A stretch of 64,000 bases of DNA from Nonomuraea sp. NEAU-A123 (GCF_018603905.1 NZ_JAHFZZ010000042.1:1-64000), one strand, 5' to 3'; positions 24,596 through 33,570 are shown, counted from the stretch's first letter. Notes: a model not told the origin generated them from the letters alone. Translations and numbers: made by a program.

Positions 24596-25689
24596 AGGCC
24601 GAGCACCTCGCGTTCGACGTGGTCGAGCGCCAGCCGTACCCCGCCCAAGGCGACCGACTCCGCACCGAACGTGGACGCGACCACCTCCGGCGCGCTCACG
24701 CAGAGCTCGGCCAGGTGGCGGCGGAACGGGCCGAGCAGCACGTCGCCCGCCCGCGAGTAGCCGCCGCCGATCACCAGCAGCTCGGGGTCGAGGCTCAGCA
24801 CCAGAGCCGAGGCGCCGATCGCCAGGTTCTCGGCGTAGTGGTCCACCCGGCGCGAGGCGAGCGCGTCACCCGCCTCCGCCGCCGCGAACACCTCGGCCGC
24901 GCCGCCCTCCTTGACCAGCTCCTTCGCGGCGTCCTCCCAGCCGACCTGGCGCAGCGTGCCGATCTCGCCCGCCGCTCCCGACCGCCCGGCGTGCAGGCGC
25001 CCGCCGATGAGGATGCCGGCGCCCGGCCGGTGGCCGACCAGGATGTAGACGACGTCGGAGGCGTGCTGGGCGCTGCCCCGCCAGTGCTCGGCGAGCGCCG
25101 CGAGGTTCGCGTCGTTGGCGGCCAGCGCCGGGCAGTCGAACCACCGTCCGGCCAGCCCCGCCAGGTCCACGCCCGTCCACCCCGGCAGCGTGAGCGACAG
25201 CGACACCCGTCCCGAGCGGTCGACGATGCCCGGGGTGCCCGCCGACACGGCCAGCACCCGCGCCCGCGAGAGGCCCGCGCCGTCGACGCAGGCCAGCGCG
25301 GCGCTGCGGGCGGCCTCCAGCCGCTCGGGCGCGGCGGCGTCCTCGGAGACGGCGACCCGTTCGCGGGCCACGACCTCACCGTTGAGGTCGGCCACCGACA
25401 CGACGATCTTCTCGCCGCCCACCTCGGCGCCCACCACGTATCCGGCGTCCGCCCGGAACCCGAACCGCCGGGCGGGCCGTCCCATGACACCCTCGTCAGG
25501 AGGGACCTCCCTGACCCAGCCCCGGTCCTTCAGCTCGTCGAGCACCGTCTCGACGGTCTGCCTGGACAGCCCGGTGATCCGGCCGAGCCGGGTCAGCGTG
25601 GACACGCCCTCGCGCCGCAGGGCCCTGAGCGTGGCCTGGGTGTTCACCTTGCGCAACAGTGAAGCGTCGCCCGGCCGGAGCTCGGTCAA
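24592..25689 (-). CDS. ROK-family transcriptional regulator
   Basis: 365 aa. N-terminal MarR-like winged helix (VSTLTRLGRITGLSRQTVET) followed by the ROK sugar-kinase-like fold: AVSAGTPGIVDRSGRV, the segment VVYILVGHRPGAGILIGGRL, GAAGEIGTLRQ and LLVIGGGYSRAGD. The cysteine-rich zinc motif of many ROK proteins (CGxxGCxE) is not present after GAAGEIG, so zinc binding is unlikely and sugar kinase activity doubtful. Divergent from a Gfo/Idh/MocA oxidoreductase with 101 bp between starts; it probably represses that sugar-related gene. Confidence 0.88.
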   Translation of the reverse strand: MTELRPGDASLLRKVNTQATLRALRREGVSTLTRLGRITGLSRQTVETVLDELKDRGWVREVPPDEGVMGRPARRFGFRADAGYVVGAEVGGEKIVVSVADLNGEVVARERVAVSEDAAAPERLEAARSAALACVDGAGLSRARVLAVSAGTPGIVDRSGRVSLSLTLPGWTGVDLAGLAGRWFDCPALAANDANLAALAEHWRGSAQHASDVVYILVGHRPGAGILIGGRLHAGRSGAAGEIGTLRQVGWEDAAKELVKEGGAAEVFAAAEAGDALASRRVDHYAENLAIGASALVLSLDPELLVIGGGYSRAGDVLLGPFRRHLAELCVSAPEVVASTFGAESVALGGVRLALDHVEREVLGL

Positions 25690-25790
25690 CTTTCGCGACC
25701 CTTTCCCATAACTTCGCTATTGACGACCAACTGCCCGGATCCTAGCATCGGCCCGGACATACGGTATCTGGTTACATAAGTGGAGGCGGA

Positions 25791-27017
25791 ATGGTGACGC
25801 TGGCCGTCGTCGGCGCGGGTTCTCGGGGGACCTCCTACGCTCGCCATGCCGTCGAGTCCGGCGGGGCGCGGGTGGTGGCGGTGGCCGATCCGGTCGAAAG
25901 CCGCAGGTCCAGGCATCCCGGCGCGGCCCAATACGCGGACTGGCGCGAGCTGGCGGCGCTCCCCCGGCAGGCGGACGCCGTGATCATCGCGACGCAGGAC
26001 GCCGATCACGTCGAGCCCGCGGTGCGGTTCGCCGAGCTGGGCTACGACATCCTGCTGGAGAAGCCGATGGCCGTCTCCGAGGACGACTGCCGGACGATCG
26101 TGGCCGCCGCCGAGCGCTCCGACGCGATCTTCGCCGTCTGCCACGTGCTGCGCTACACCCCGTACACCCGCACGCTGAAGGCGCTGCTCGACTCCGGCCG
26201 GATCGGCGAGATCGTCAGCATCCAGCACCTGGAGCCGGTCGGCTGGTGGCACCAGGCGCACTCCTACGTACGCGGCAACTGGCGCAGGTCCGACGAGTCG
26301 ACGTTCATGCTGCTCGCCAAGTCCTGCCACGACCTCGACTGGCTCGTGCACCTCACCGGCAGGCGGGTCGCCAAGGTGTCGTCGTTCGGCGGCCTCAAGC
26401 ACTTCAGGCCGGAGCACCGGCCCGAGGGCGCGGCCGACCGCTGCCTCGACTGCGCCGTCGAGGACACCTGCCCCTACTCGGCCAAGCGCGTCTACCTGCC
26501 GCTGGCCGGCAGGGACGTGTGGCCGCTGAACGTGGTCACCGACGACCTCTCCGAGCGCGGCATCCTCGAAGCGCTCCGGACCGGCCCGTACGGCAGGTGC
26601 GTGTACGCCTGCGACAACGACGTGGTCGACCACCAGGTGGTGAACCTGGAGTTCGAGGGCGGCGTCACCGTCTCCTTCACCATGACCGCCTTCACCCCCG
26701 CCCTGCGCCGGCAGACCCGGATCTTCGGCACCCACGGCTCGATCGAGGGCGACGGCGAGCGGCTCGACGTCACCGACTTCCGCACCGGCGGGCAGGAGAC
26801 CGTCGACACCCGGCCGACCGGTGACGGGACGGCCGCCGGCGGGCACGGGGGCGGCGACAAGGCGCTGGTCGACGCCTTCCTGACCGCGGTACGCACCCGC
26901 GACCGCGCGCCGATCCTCTCCTCGCCGAGCGAGAGCCTGCACAGCCATCTCATCGCCTGGGCGGCCGAGAGATCCCGCCTGGAGGGCGTGATCGTCACCC
27001 CCGCTGGAGAGAGCTAG
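25791..27017 (+). CDS. Gfo/Idh/MocA-family oxidoreductase
   Basis: 408 aa from ATG 25791 with ribosome site GGAGGCGGA. Rossmann start VVGAGSRGTSYARHAVES, then ILLEKPMAVSEDDC with the conserved Glu-Lys-Pro of the active site. The C-terminal half has a cysteine cluster, RCLDCAVEDTCPY, seen in one subgroup of these enzymes. It would oxidise or reduce a sugar, inositol or pseudo-sugar with NAD(P). The neighbouring ROK regulator supports a carbohydrate substrate. The next gene is convergent 15 bp away. Confidence 0.9.
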   Translation: MVTLAVVGAGSRGTSYARHAVESGGARVVAVADPVESRRSRHPGAAQYADWRELAALPRQADAVIIATQDADHVEPAVRFAELGYDILLEKPMAVSEDDCRTIVAAAERSDAIFAVCHVLRYTPYTRTLKALLDSGRIGEIVSIQHLEPVGWWHQAHSYVRGNWRRSDESTFMLLAKSCHDLDWLVHLTGRRVAKVSSFGGLKHFRPEHRPEGAADRCLDCAVEDTCPYSAKRVYLPLAGRDVWPLNVVTDDLSERGILEALRTGPYGRCVYACDNDVVDHQVVNLEFEGGVTVSFTMTAFTPALRRQTRIFGTHGSIEGDGERLDVTDFRTGGQETVDTRPTGDGTAAGGHGGGDKALVDAFLTAVRTRDRAPILSSPSESLHSHLIAWAAERSRLEGVIVTPAGES

Positions 27018-27032
27018 CCACTCCGGGGGCTG

Positions 27033-29060
27033 TCACTCCGGGGCCGGAGGGGTTTCCGAGGTGGGCGTCGGTGTGGGCTCGGTGGGATCGGGGTCGCCCT
27101 GGCCCGCGACGCCGACGGTCACGACCACGGTGGCGCCCGGCTTGGCGCAGCTCCCGGCCGCCACACCCTGCGCCAGCACCACGTCCACCTGCGCCTCGTC
27201 CGTGACCACCTGCGTCTTGAAACTCACGGCCATCCCGGCCGCCTGGAGCGCGGCCCGAGCCGCCGCCTTGGACTCCCCGACGACGGCTGGCACCGCGGCC
27301 CCGTGGCGGGCGACGACCAGCGCCACTTTCGTACCACCGGAGACCCGGCTGCCCGCCCCCGGCCGGCTGGACATCACCTGTCCGTCCGGCCGATCGGAAC
27401 AGGTGCTCGTGGTCTCGCCCACCACCAGCCCGGCACCGACCAGCGCCGCCTCCGCCTGCTTACTCCCCCGCCCGACGACCGCCGGAACGGCCAGCCCCGC
27501 CGACACCTGAAGCGAGATCGTACTCCCCCGCGCCACCGTGACCCCACCGGCGGGACTGCTGCTCAACACCTGACCGATCTTCTGCCGCGAGTCGACCTGC
27601 GTGACCGCCCCCACCGCGAACCCGGCCCGCTTGATCGCCTTGATCGCCGTCGACCGGTCCATCCCGGCCACCACCGGCACCCGCACCCCCGCGAGCCCGG
27701 CCGGCGGAGACTGCGTGGTCGGCGGATGGCTGCCCAGCGCCCGCTCTCCCCGCCTGGTCGCCGGCCGGCCGAGTTCGGGCGCGGTCGCGGTCGAGGGCGG
27801 CCCGGTCGTCACGACGGACGGCCGCTCGATCGCCTGCGGACGCACCTGAGCGCCGTCCCTGACCGTCGGCAGCAGTACGGCGACCAGCACGGTGCCACTC
27901 ACCAGAAGCGCGGCGGTGACCGCGAGAGCCGCCCGGCCCACGGCCTGGCGCGTGCGCTTCCCCGGCTCACCCGAGAGCCCCGGAGCGCCGCCGTCAGAGG
28001 AGCCGCCGCCATCGTTTGGCGGCCCGACGTCCTGTCGCACGCCCGGCTCCCCGGAGCCCTGCGGCGGGACCATCGGCGGCCAGGACGTGCCGTCGTCCGA
28101 CGAGGCGCCGCGCAGCCGGTAACCGGCCGGCGCCCCCGTCGCCTCGGGCTCGGCCATCGGGTACGCCGGAGGGCGGTTCGACCCCCCGTGCGCCACCGAC
28201 GGAGCCGGCATCACCCGCAGGATGTGCGGCGGCGGCGAGCGCAGCACCTCCGGCGGCACGAAGTCGGAGTCGCCCAGCAACGCGAGCAGCAACTCCCGGC
28301 TGGCGGGCCGGTTCCTGGCGTCCTTGTCCAGGCACGCGATCACCAGCTCCCGCAACCGCCCGTCCAGCCGTCCCAGCTCCGGCGGCGCGGTCAGGATGCG
28401 GTGCAGCACCGGCGCCACCGAGTCCTGCCCGAACGGCGCCGACGCGTTGGCCGCGAAGCACATCGTGGCGCCCCACGAGAAGACGTCCGCCGCCCCCGTG
28501 AGAGCCGACGCGGTGATCTGCTCCGGCGCCATGTACGCGGGCGTGCCGACTCCTCGCCCGCTCACCGTGGCCGCCGCGTCCAGCGCCCTGGCCAGCCCGA
28601 AGTCGATCACCCGTGGCCCGTCCGGGCCGAGCAGCACGTTCTGCGGCTTGAAGTCGCGGTGCACGATGCCCGCGCGGTGGATCGCCGCCAGCGCGGTGAC
28701 CGTGCTCACGGCGAGCCGTTCGAGCGCCGCGCCCCGGCGCGGCCCGGTGATCGCCACCTCGCGCTGCAGCGACGGCCCGTCGACGTACTCGCTCACGATG
28801 TACGGCCGGCCCTCGTCGAACCCGGCGTCCATCACCTGGGCCGTGCAGAACCGCGCCACATGCTTGGCCAGCTCCACCTCCCGCAGGAACGCCAGCTTCT
28901 CGTCCCCCACGGGTCCGTGCAGCAGCTTGACCGCGTAGACGTCCTCGTCCCTCGTCCCGAGGTACACCACGCCCTGGCCGCCCTCACCCAGACGCCCGGA
29001 CAGCTCGTAGGCGCCGAGCCGCCGCGGATCCCCCGTTCTGAGTGGCTGTGCCGTTGGCAC
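27033..29060 (-). CDS. Transmembrane Ser/Thr protein kinase with three PASTA domains
   Basis: 675 aa. GTG 29060 is preferred: GGGGAGG sits 7 nt upstream and the kinase begins at once (LGAYELSGRLGEGGQGVVYL). Kinase motifs: VYAVKLL lysine, IHRAGIVHRDFKPQNVLLGP, VIDFGLA, GTPAYMAPEQ. A proline-rich linker leads to one membrane helix (AALAVTAALLVSGTVLVAVL), then three extracellular PASTA repeats beginning VPVVAGMDRSTAIKA, VPAVVGRGSKQAEAA and VPAVVGESKAAARAA. PASTA kinases sense cell-wall fragments and control growth. Unlike pknB, it is not in a division cluster. A single-membrane-span protein gene lies directly upstream. Confidence 0.92.
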   Translation of the reverse strand: MPTAQPLRTGDPRRLGAYELSGRLGEGGQGVVYLGTRDEDVYAVKLLHGPVGDEKLAFLREVELAKHVARFCTAQVMDAGFDEGRPYIVSEYVDGPSLQREVAITGPRRGAALERLAVSTVTALAAIHRAGIVHRDFKPQNVLLGPDGPRVIDFGLARALDAAATVSGRGVGTPAYMAPEQITASALTGAADVFSWGATMCFAANASAPFGQDSVAPVLHRILTAPPELGRLDGRLRELVIACLDKDARNRPASRELLLALLGDSDFVPPEVLRSPPPHILRVMPAPSVAHGGSNRPPAYPMAEPEATGAPAGYRLRGASSDDGTSWPPMVPPQGSGEPGVRQDVGPPNDGGGSSDGGAPGLSGEPGKRTRQAVGRAALAVTAALLVSGTVLVAVLLPTVRDGAQVRPQAIERPSVVTTGPPSTATAPELGRPATRRGERALGSHPPTTQSPPAGLAGVRVPVVAGMDRSTAIKAIKRAGFAVGAVTQVDSRQKIGQVLSSSPAGGVTVARGSTISLQVSAGLAVPAVVGRGSKQAEAALVGAGLVVGETTSTCSDRPDGQVMSSRPGAGSRVSGGTKVALVVARHGAAVPAVVGESKAAARAALQAAGMAVSFKTQVVTDEAQVDVVLAQGVAAGSCAKPGATVVVTVGVAGQGDPDPTEPTPTPTSETPPAPE

Positions 29061-29169
29061 GGGGTTGCCTCCCCTCGCCGCCACCCGCCTTTCCCCATCC
29101 ACTGAAGGGAACGGACGCTGGAGAGTCAACGGTGATCGGCGCAATGCCGCCTGACCGTGACACATCCCG

Positions 29170-29592
29170 TCAAGAATGTCGCGAGAGCGTGCCTGAATAG
29201 GTGATGTCCGTGTCACCCTGACGTGTCATCTTGATGGCTACTTGGTCGAGCTCCGGCGTCGGGAACACCCGCAGCATCCCCGGAACGCACCCCTCGCCCT
29301 TGACCCGGTCGAGCGTGAACACGAGCCGGCTCCTGGTCGGCTTGAGCCGCCCCGAACAACGCAGCCCCACATCCCACCGCAGGGCCGAGCCACCGTCGGC
29401 CAGCTCCATCACCACCGGGAAGACCGGCCCCGTCCCGGCCGTCCCCGCGCGGACTGACGTGCCGACCGACCCCGTCCACTCACCCGCCAGCCCGGGGCTC
29501 TGCGCCCCACGCAGCCAGAGCACGAACCCGGCCACCCCCATGACCAGCCCGGCACCGGCCACGACCACCTGCCACACCCGCGCCCGCCGCAT
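29170..29592 (-). CDS. Membrane-anchored protein of unknown function
   Basis: 140 aa. Basic start (MRRAR), one hydrophobic segment at residues 7-29 (VVVAGAGLVMGVAGFVLWLR), then a soluble extracellular domain beginning GLAGEWTGSVGTSV and holding two cysteines (LRCSGRL and GEGCVPG) that could form a disulfide. The predicted small beta-rich domain resembles lipocalin-like or DUF modules often seen beside actinobacterial kinases, but I cannot name it. Same strand as the PASTA kinase, 109 bp upstream; may be a sensor partner or merely co-transcribed. Confidence 0.6.
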   Translation of the reverse strand: MRRARVWQVVVAGAGLVMGVAGFVLWLRGAQSPGLAGEWTGSVGTSVRAGTAGTGPVFPVVMELADGGSALRWDVGLRCSGRLKPTRSRLVFTLDRVKGEGCVPGMLRVFPTPELDQVAIKMTRQGDTDITYSGTLSRHS

Positions 29593-29634
29593 CGCCTCGA
29601 CCTTGCCTGGGAGGCCTCCGAGATTACGGCAGTC

Positions 29635-30444
29635 TCAGATGAGCCGGGCGTACTCGTCGAGCAGCGGCAGGATCTCGTCGGCCGAGCCGCTGGGCAGGTT
29701 GGCCACCGACTCCTCGATGCCCAGCTCGGCGTAGTAGTCGAGCTTCTCCCTGGTCGGCAGCGTCCCGAACGGGATGACCTTCGCCATCGGCCGCTCCGCC
29801 TTCTCGCAGGCTTCGCGCAGGGCGGGCAGCGCGGCCTTGATGCCTTTGCCGCCGATCGGGATCCAGCCGTCGGCGTACTCGGCGACGTGCGCGAACAGCT
29901 TCGGGCCCGCCGCGCCGCCGATGTAGACGGGCGGTGCGGAGATCGGCTTGGGCCACGACCATGACGGCTCGAACCCCTCGAAACCGGCCACCTCGTCCCG
30001 CCATAACTTCCGCATGGCCAGGACGTTGGCCCGCGCGACCGCGCGCCGCCTGCCGTACTCCACGCCGTGGTTCTCGATCTCCTCCACGTTCCAGCCGAAG
30101 CCGACGCCGACCACCACGCGCCCGCCGGAGAGGTGGTCGAGGGTGGCGATCGCCTTGGCGGTCACGATGGGGTCGCGCTGGGCGGGGAGCAGGATGCCGG
30201 TGCCGACGACCAGCCGCTCGGTGACGGCGGCGGCGAACGAGAGCGCGACGAGCGGGTCCAGCGTCCGTTTGTACTCCTCGGGCAGCTCGCCCAGCCCCAT
30301 CGGGTGCGGCGTGCGCCGCGAGACCGGGATGTGGGTGTGCTCCGGCACGTAGAGGGAGTGGAATCCGCGCTCCTCGGCAGCCTTGGCCAGGTCCACGACC
30401 GGCATGCCCAGATCCGTGGTGAACATGGTGACACCAAGCCGCAT
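29635..30444 (-). CDS. LLM-class F420-dependent oxidoreductase
   Basis: 269 aa from ATG 30444 (MRLGVTMFTTDLGMPVVDLA) with AAGGAGAG just upstream. Signature stretches: ERGFHSLYVPEHTHIPVSRR, ATLDHLSGGRVVVGVGFGWN, and PPVYIGGAAGPKLFAHVAEY. Close in layout to the TIGR03619-like group, as is the protein at 5227. Divergent from two further LLM genes, with the shared operator at 30465 in the interval. Substrate unknown; probably part of the same catabolic regulon. Confidence 0.88.
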   Translation of the reverse strand: MRLGVTMFTTDLGMPVVDLAKAAEERGFHSLYVPEHTHIPVSRRTPHPMGLGELPEEYKRTLDPLVALSFAAAVTERLVVGTGILLPAQRDPIVTAKAIATLDHLSGGRVVVGVGFGWNVEEIENHGVEYGRRRAVARANVLAMRKLWRDEVAGFEGFEPSWSWPKPISAPPVYIGGAAGPKLFAHVAEYADGWIPIGGKGIKAALPALREACEKAERPMAKVIPFGTLPTREKLDYYAELGIEESVANLPSGSADEILPLLDEYARLI

Positions 30445-30464
30445 ACGACTCTCCTTGACGTCAA

Positions 30465-30501
30465 CCAAGCGATTGCTCGGCTAAGATTTCTAGAGTAGCT
30501 T
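30465..30501 (+). promoter_or_regulatory. Promoter with operator CCAAGCGATTGCTCGG over the -35 box
   Basis: Operator at 30465-30480. -35 TTGCTC (30473-30478), 17 bp, -10 TAGCTT (30496-30501). Operator, -35 and spacing are the same as at 19707-19747, down to a 15-base identity. It reads toward the LLM gene at 30540; the divergent LLM gene starts 21 bp on the other side. Confidence 0.75.
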
Positions 30502-30539
30502 GCCGGACAGAGAAGCGCCCCGCGGAAAGAGGTCTCCTG

Positions 30540-31787
30540 GTGAAGTTTTCCATCTTCCTGAATCCGCAGATTCCAGGCTCCGGATACGCGGCCGAGGAGA
30601 ACGCCAAGGCCAAGCGTCCCATCGGGCGTGACACGGAGTCGTACCAGAAGCTGCTGCACGAGGTGCGGGAGATCGCCGTCCACGCCGACCAGATCGGCTT
30701 CGACGCGCTGATGATGACCGAGCACCACTTCCACTCGGAAGGCATGGAGTTCTCGGTCAACCCACTGATGTTCCTCACCGACCTCGCGGCCAGGACCGAA
30801 CGCATCCTGCTCGCGCCGCTCGGCATGGTGCTGCCCGCCTGGGACCCCATCCGGGCGGCGGAGGACGTGGCGCTCCTCGACCAGTTCTGCAAGGGGCGGC
30901 TCCGGCTGGGCGTGGCCAGGGGCTACCAGAACCGGTGGATGAACGTGCTGGGCCAGCGCTGGCACGCGGCGGCCGCCCGCTCCGACGGCTCGGCCTCCGA
31001 CACCCGGAACTTCGACGTCTTCGGCGAGGTCCTGAAGATCATGAAGATGGCCTGGACCCAGGAGACGCTCCGCTACAAGTCCGACGTACTGGACTACGAG
31101 ATCCCCTACCCGTTCGACGGCATCGAGGGCTGGCCGGCCCTGGAGTGGACGAAGACGTTCGGCGCCCCCGGTGAGATCTCGGACGACGACAAGGTGCAGG
31201 CCATCTCGGTCTGCCCGAGGCCGTACCAGAACCCGCATCCGGAGCTGTGGCAGCCGTTCACGATCTCCGACCGCTCGGTCATCAGGGCCGCGCAGGAGAA
31301 CATCCTGCCGTGGATGTTCACCCCGAACCCCGACGACCACGCCGCCAAGGCCAAGCTCTACCAGGAGGAGTCCGCCAGGCAGGGCCGCGACTACAAGCTG
31401 GGCGAGCACACCGGCATCCTCAAGATCGTCGGCATCGCGGAGACGACCGAGGAGGCGATCAACACCTTCGGCCGCAGCATCCCCAAGGACTTCGCCGCCT
31501 TCTTCGGCCCGTTCGGCTACCTGGAAGTGCTGCGGAAGAAGGAAGACGAGAAACACAAGCCCATCTCCCCCGAGAAGGGCGACGCCAAGCGGATGAACGA
31601 CGTGGAGATGGCGCTGTTCGGCACCCCCGACGACGTCAAGCGCGGCATCCAGCGGATGCTCGACCGAATGCCCGACCTGGAGTGGTTCGGCCTCTACATG
31701 CAGGGACAGCAGGGCGTGCTGCCGCTCGACACGGTCAAGCGGAACCTGGAACTGTTCGCCACCAAGGTCATCCCGGAGTTCCAGTGA
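30540..31787 (+). CDS. Luciferase-like flavin-dependent monooxygenase
   Basis: 415 aa from GTG 30540, with AAAGAGG upstream. Longer than the F420 LLM proteins around it and similar in layout to alkanal/limonene-type monooxygenases: KFSIFLNPQIPGSG, ALMMTEHHFHSEGMEFSVNP, RILLAPLGMVLPAWDPIRAA, RLRLGVARGYQNRW. A late insert (residues about 170-230) is typical of FMNH2-dependent two-component members, but no reductase gene is present here. Overlaps the next LLM gene by GTGA. Controlled by the operator at 30465. Confidence 0.88.
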   Translation: MKFSIFLNPQIPGSGYAAEENAKAKRPIGRDTESYQKLLHEVREIAVHADQIGFDALMMTEHHFHSEGMEFSVNPLMFLTDLAARTERILLAPLGMVLPAWDPIRAAEDVALLDQFCKGRLRLGVARGYQNRWMNVLGQRWHAAAARSDGSASDTRNFDVFGEVLKIMKMAWTQETLRYKSDVLDYEIPYPFDGIEGWPALEWTKTFGAPGEISDDDKVQAISVCPRPYQNPHPELWQPFTISDRSVIRAAQENILPWMFTPNPDDHAAKAKLYQEESARQGRDYKLGEHTGILKIVGIAETTEEAINTFGRSIPKDFAAFFGPFGYLEVLRKKEDEKHKPISPEKGDAKRMNDVEMALFGTPDDVKRGIQRMLDRMPDLEWFGLYMQGQQGVLPLDTVKRNLELFATKVIPEFQ

Positions 31788-32653
31788 AATTCTGGCTGGG
31801 GGCCTCGTTCGCGGACACCGATCAGTTCGTCGATCTGGCCAGGGCGGCTGAGAAGTGCGGGTTCGACACGCTCACGCTGTCGGACCACCTCTTCTACGCC
31901 GACTTCGCGACGCCCTACCCCTATTCGAAGTCGGGCAAGCCACGCTGGACCGCCGAAACGCACTGGCCGGACGTGTGGGTGACGATCGGCGCGATGTCCG
32001 CGGTGACCAACACGCTGCGCTTCGCCCCGAACGTCTACATCGCCCCGGCCCGCGATCTGTTCACCGTGGCCAAGCAGGTGTCCACGGCGGCGGTGCTGTC
32101 GCGGGACCGCGTCACGTTCGGGGTGGGCGTCGGGTGGTGCGCGGAGGAGTTCGCGGCCACCGGCCAGGACTTCCACACCCGCGGGCGGCGGCTCAACGAG
32201 ATGATCCCGGCGCTACGCGACCTCTGGAGCGGGCGGACCGTCACGATCGACGGGCTGCCCGAGCTGTCCATCTCGCCCACGCCTGCCGAGCCGATCCCGG
32301 TCCTGGTGGGCGGCGACAGCGAGGCGGCGCTGCGCCGGGCGGCCCGGCTGGGTGACGGCTGGATCGGCAACCGCATCTACACGGAGGAGCAGCTCGACAC
32401 CGTCCTCGGCTCGTTGCGGCAGTTGCTGGACGAGTACGGCAGGACGGGGCCGTTCGAGATCATCGCTCCACTGGCCGTGCTGCCGGACGCCGACACCTTC
32501 CGGCGCTTCGCCGCCAAGGGCGTCACCGGGACGATGGCCGCCCCGTGGTGGCTCGCCAGCGCCGAGGAGAAGGCGCGGTACGGCGAAGGCAGCCTGGAAC
32601 TCAAGGTCGCCACCATGGAACGGTTCGCGGGGGAGGTCATCGCGAAGATGTGA
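31784..32653 (+). CDS. LLM-class F420-dependent oxidoreductase
   Basis: 289 aa from GTG 31784, overlapping the stop of the monooxygenase gene. Key segments: KCGFDTLTLSDHLFYADFAT, NTLRFAPNVYIAPARDLFTV, DRVTFGVGVGWCAEEFAATG, PIPVLVGGDSEAALRRAARL. Translational coupling to the monooxygenase suggests the two act on successive intermediates. It is the third LLM gene of this locus and the fourth in the window. Confidence 0.88.
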   Translation: MKFWLGASFADTDQFVDLARAAEKCGFDTLTLSDHLFYADFATPYPYSKSGKPRWTAETHWPDVWVTIGAMSAVTNTLRFAPNVYIAPARDLFTVAKQVSTAAVLSRDRVTFGVGVGWCAEEFAATGQDFHTRGRRLNEMIPALRDLWSGRTVTIDGLPELSISPTPAEPIPVLVGGDSEAALRRAARLGDGWIGNRIYTEEQLDTVLGSLRQLLDEYGRTGPFEIIAPLAVLPDADTFRRFAAKGVTGTMAAPWWLASAEEKARYGEGSLELKVATMERFAGEVIAKM

Positions 32654-32712
32654 CCCCGGCCGCGACGAGGGGTCGGGGCCGCGATCGCCACAGGCGAGGC
32701 CGGCCTCTGGGA

Positions 32713-32744
32713 GAGGCGCCGTCGTCATGAGGCGCCGTCGTCAT
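32713..32744. repeat. 16-bp direct repeat, two copies
   Basis: GAGGCGCCGTCGTCAT at 32713-32728 and again, without a gap, at 32729-32744. The second copy contains the stop codon of the TetR gene. Probably a small slippage duplication. Confidence 0.85.
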
Positions 32745-33298
32745 GAGGGGGCGGTCGCGGGTAGGCCCAGCTCGGCCATCGCCAGGTCGACCAGGGCGCC
32801 CGGCATCTCGGCCACCGCTCCGATGCGCATCAGGGCGGCCAGGCCGAGGTAGGTGCCGTAGGCCGCCAGCACTCGCCTGCGCGCTTCCTCCTCCGGCTGG
32901 CCGAGCTCGTGCAGGACGTTCTGCATGTACCTCAAGCGGCGGTCGCTCACCCGCCGCACCACCTCGCCGACCAGCGGATCGTCCGCCTCGCTGATCAGCC
33001 GGAACGAGATCGCCGCATCCTGCTCGTCACCGAAGGCCAGGTCCAGCAGGGCCCGCATCCGCGCCACCGGGTCGTCGAGCACCTCCAGCCGGGCGATGAC
33101 CTGCTCGGTCTCGTCCTCCCAGCGCGCCAGCGCCGCCTCGACCAGCGACCGGCGGTTGGCGAAGTGCCAGTAGAAGCTGCCCTTGGAGACGCCGAGCCGC
33201 ACCGCGACCGGCTCCACCGCCACGGCGCCCAGCCCACCCTCCGCGAGCGCCTTCAACGCGGCCCGCGCCCAGTCGTCCGGCCCCAACCGCTCCACCAC
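32741..33298 (-). CDS. TetR-family repressor
   Basis: 185 aa from GTG 33298, with GGGAGGG six nt upstream. HTH: WARAALKALAEGGLGAVAVE then PVAVRLGVSKGSFYWHFANR; C-terminal domain ends MRIGAVAEMPGALVDLAMAE. An open frame extends far upstream through the repeat array but reads as Arg/Gly-rich sequence without resemblance to protein, so I do not use it. Convergent with the LLM operon and divergent from the SRPBCC gene. A pair of palindromes at 33571-33612 lies beyond the array; the protein probably binds there. Confidence 0.85.
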   Translation of the reverse strand: MVERLGPDDWARAALKALAEGGLGAVAVEPVAVRLGVSKGSFYWHFANRRSLVEAALARWEDETEQVIARLEVLDDPVARMRALLDLAFGDEQDAAISFRLISEADDPLVGEVVRRVSDRRLRYMQNVLHELGQPEEEARRRVLAAYGTYLGLAALMRIGAVAEMPGALVDLAMAELGLPATAPS

Positions 33299-33372
33299 CC
33301 CACACCCTCCCTCACCCGACCGCGCCCCACCCAGGCCGGCCGTGCACCGCGCCGCACACCCCTTGCCTCGCG

Positions 33373-33557
33373 CGACCCCTTGCCCGCACGACCCCTTGCC
33401 CGCACGACCCCTTGCCCGCACGACCCCTTGCCCTGCACGGGGCCTTCGCCCCGCAAGACCCTTGCCCCGCACGAAACCTCCGCCCGCACGAAACCTCCGC
33501 CCCGCACGGAACTTCGCCCCGCACGGAACTTCGCCCCGCACGGAACTTCGCCCCGCA
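33373..33557. repeat. Array of eleven 16-18 bp units in the TetR 5' region
   Basis: Units ending in CCCGCA follow each other without gaps: three exact CGACCCCTTGCCCGCA (33373-33420), five diverged forms, then three exact CGGAACTTCGCCCCGCA (33507-33557). Two subfamilies, each homogenised. There are no unique spacers. If TetR is transcribed from near 33570, the array lies in its 5' untranslated RNA. Confidence 0.9.
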
Positions 33558-33570
33558 CCAACAGCCTGCC

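Noticed and set aside
33373..33557. CRISPR-like array
   Set aside because: Units are 16-18 bp, contiguous and without unique spacers; no cas genes. It is a minisatellite.
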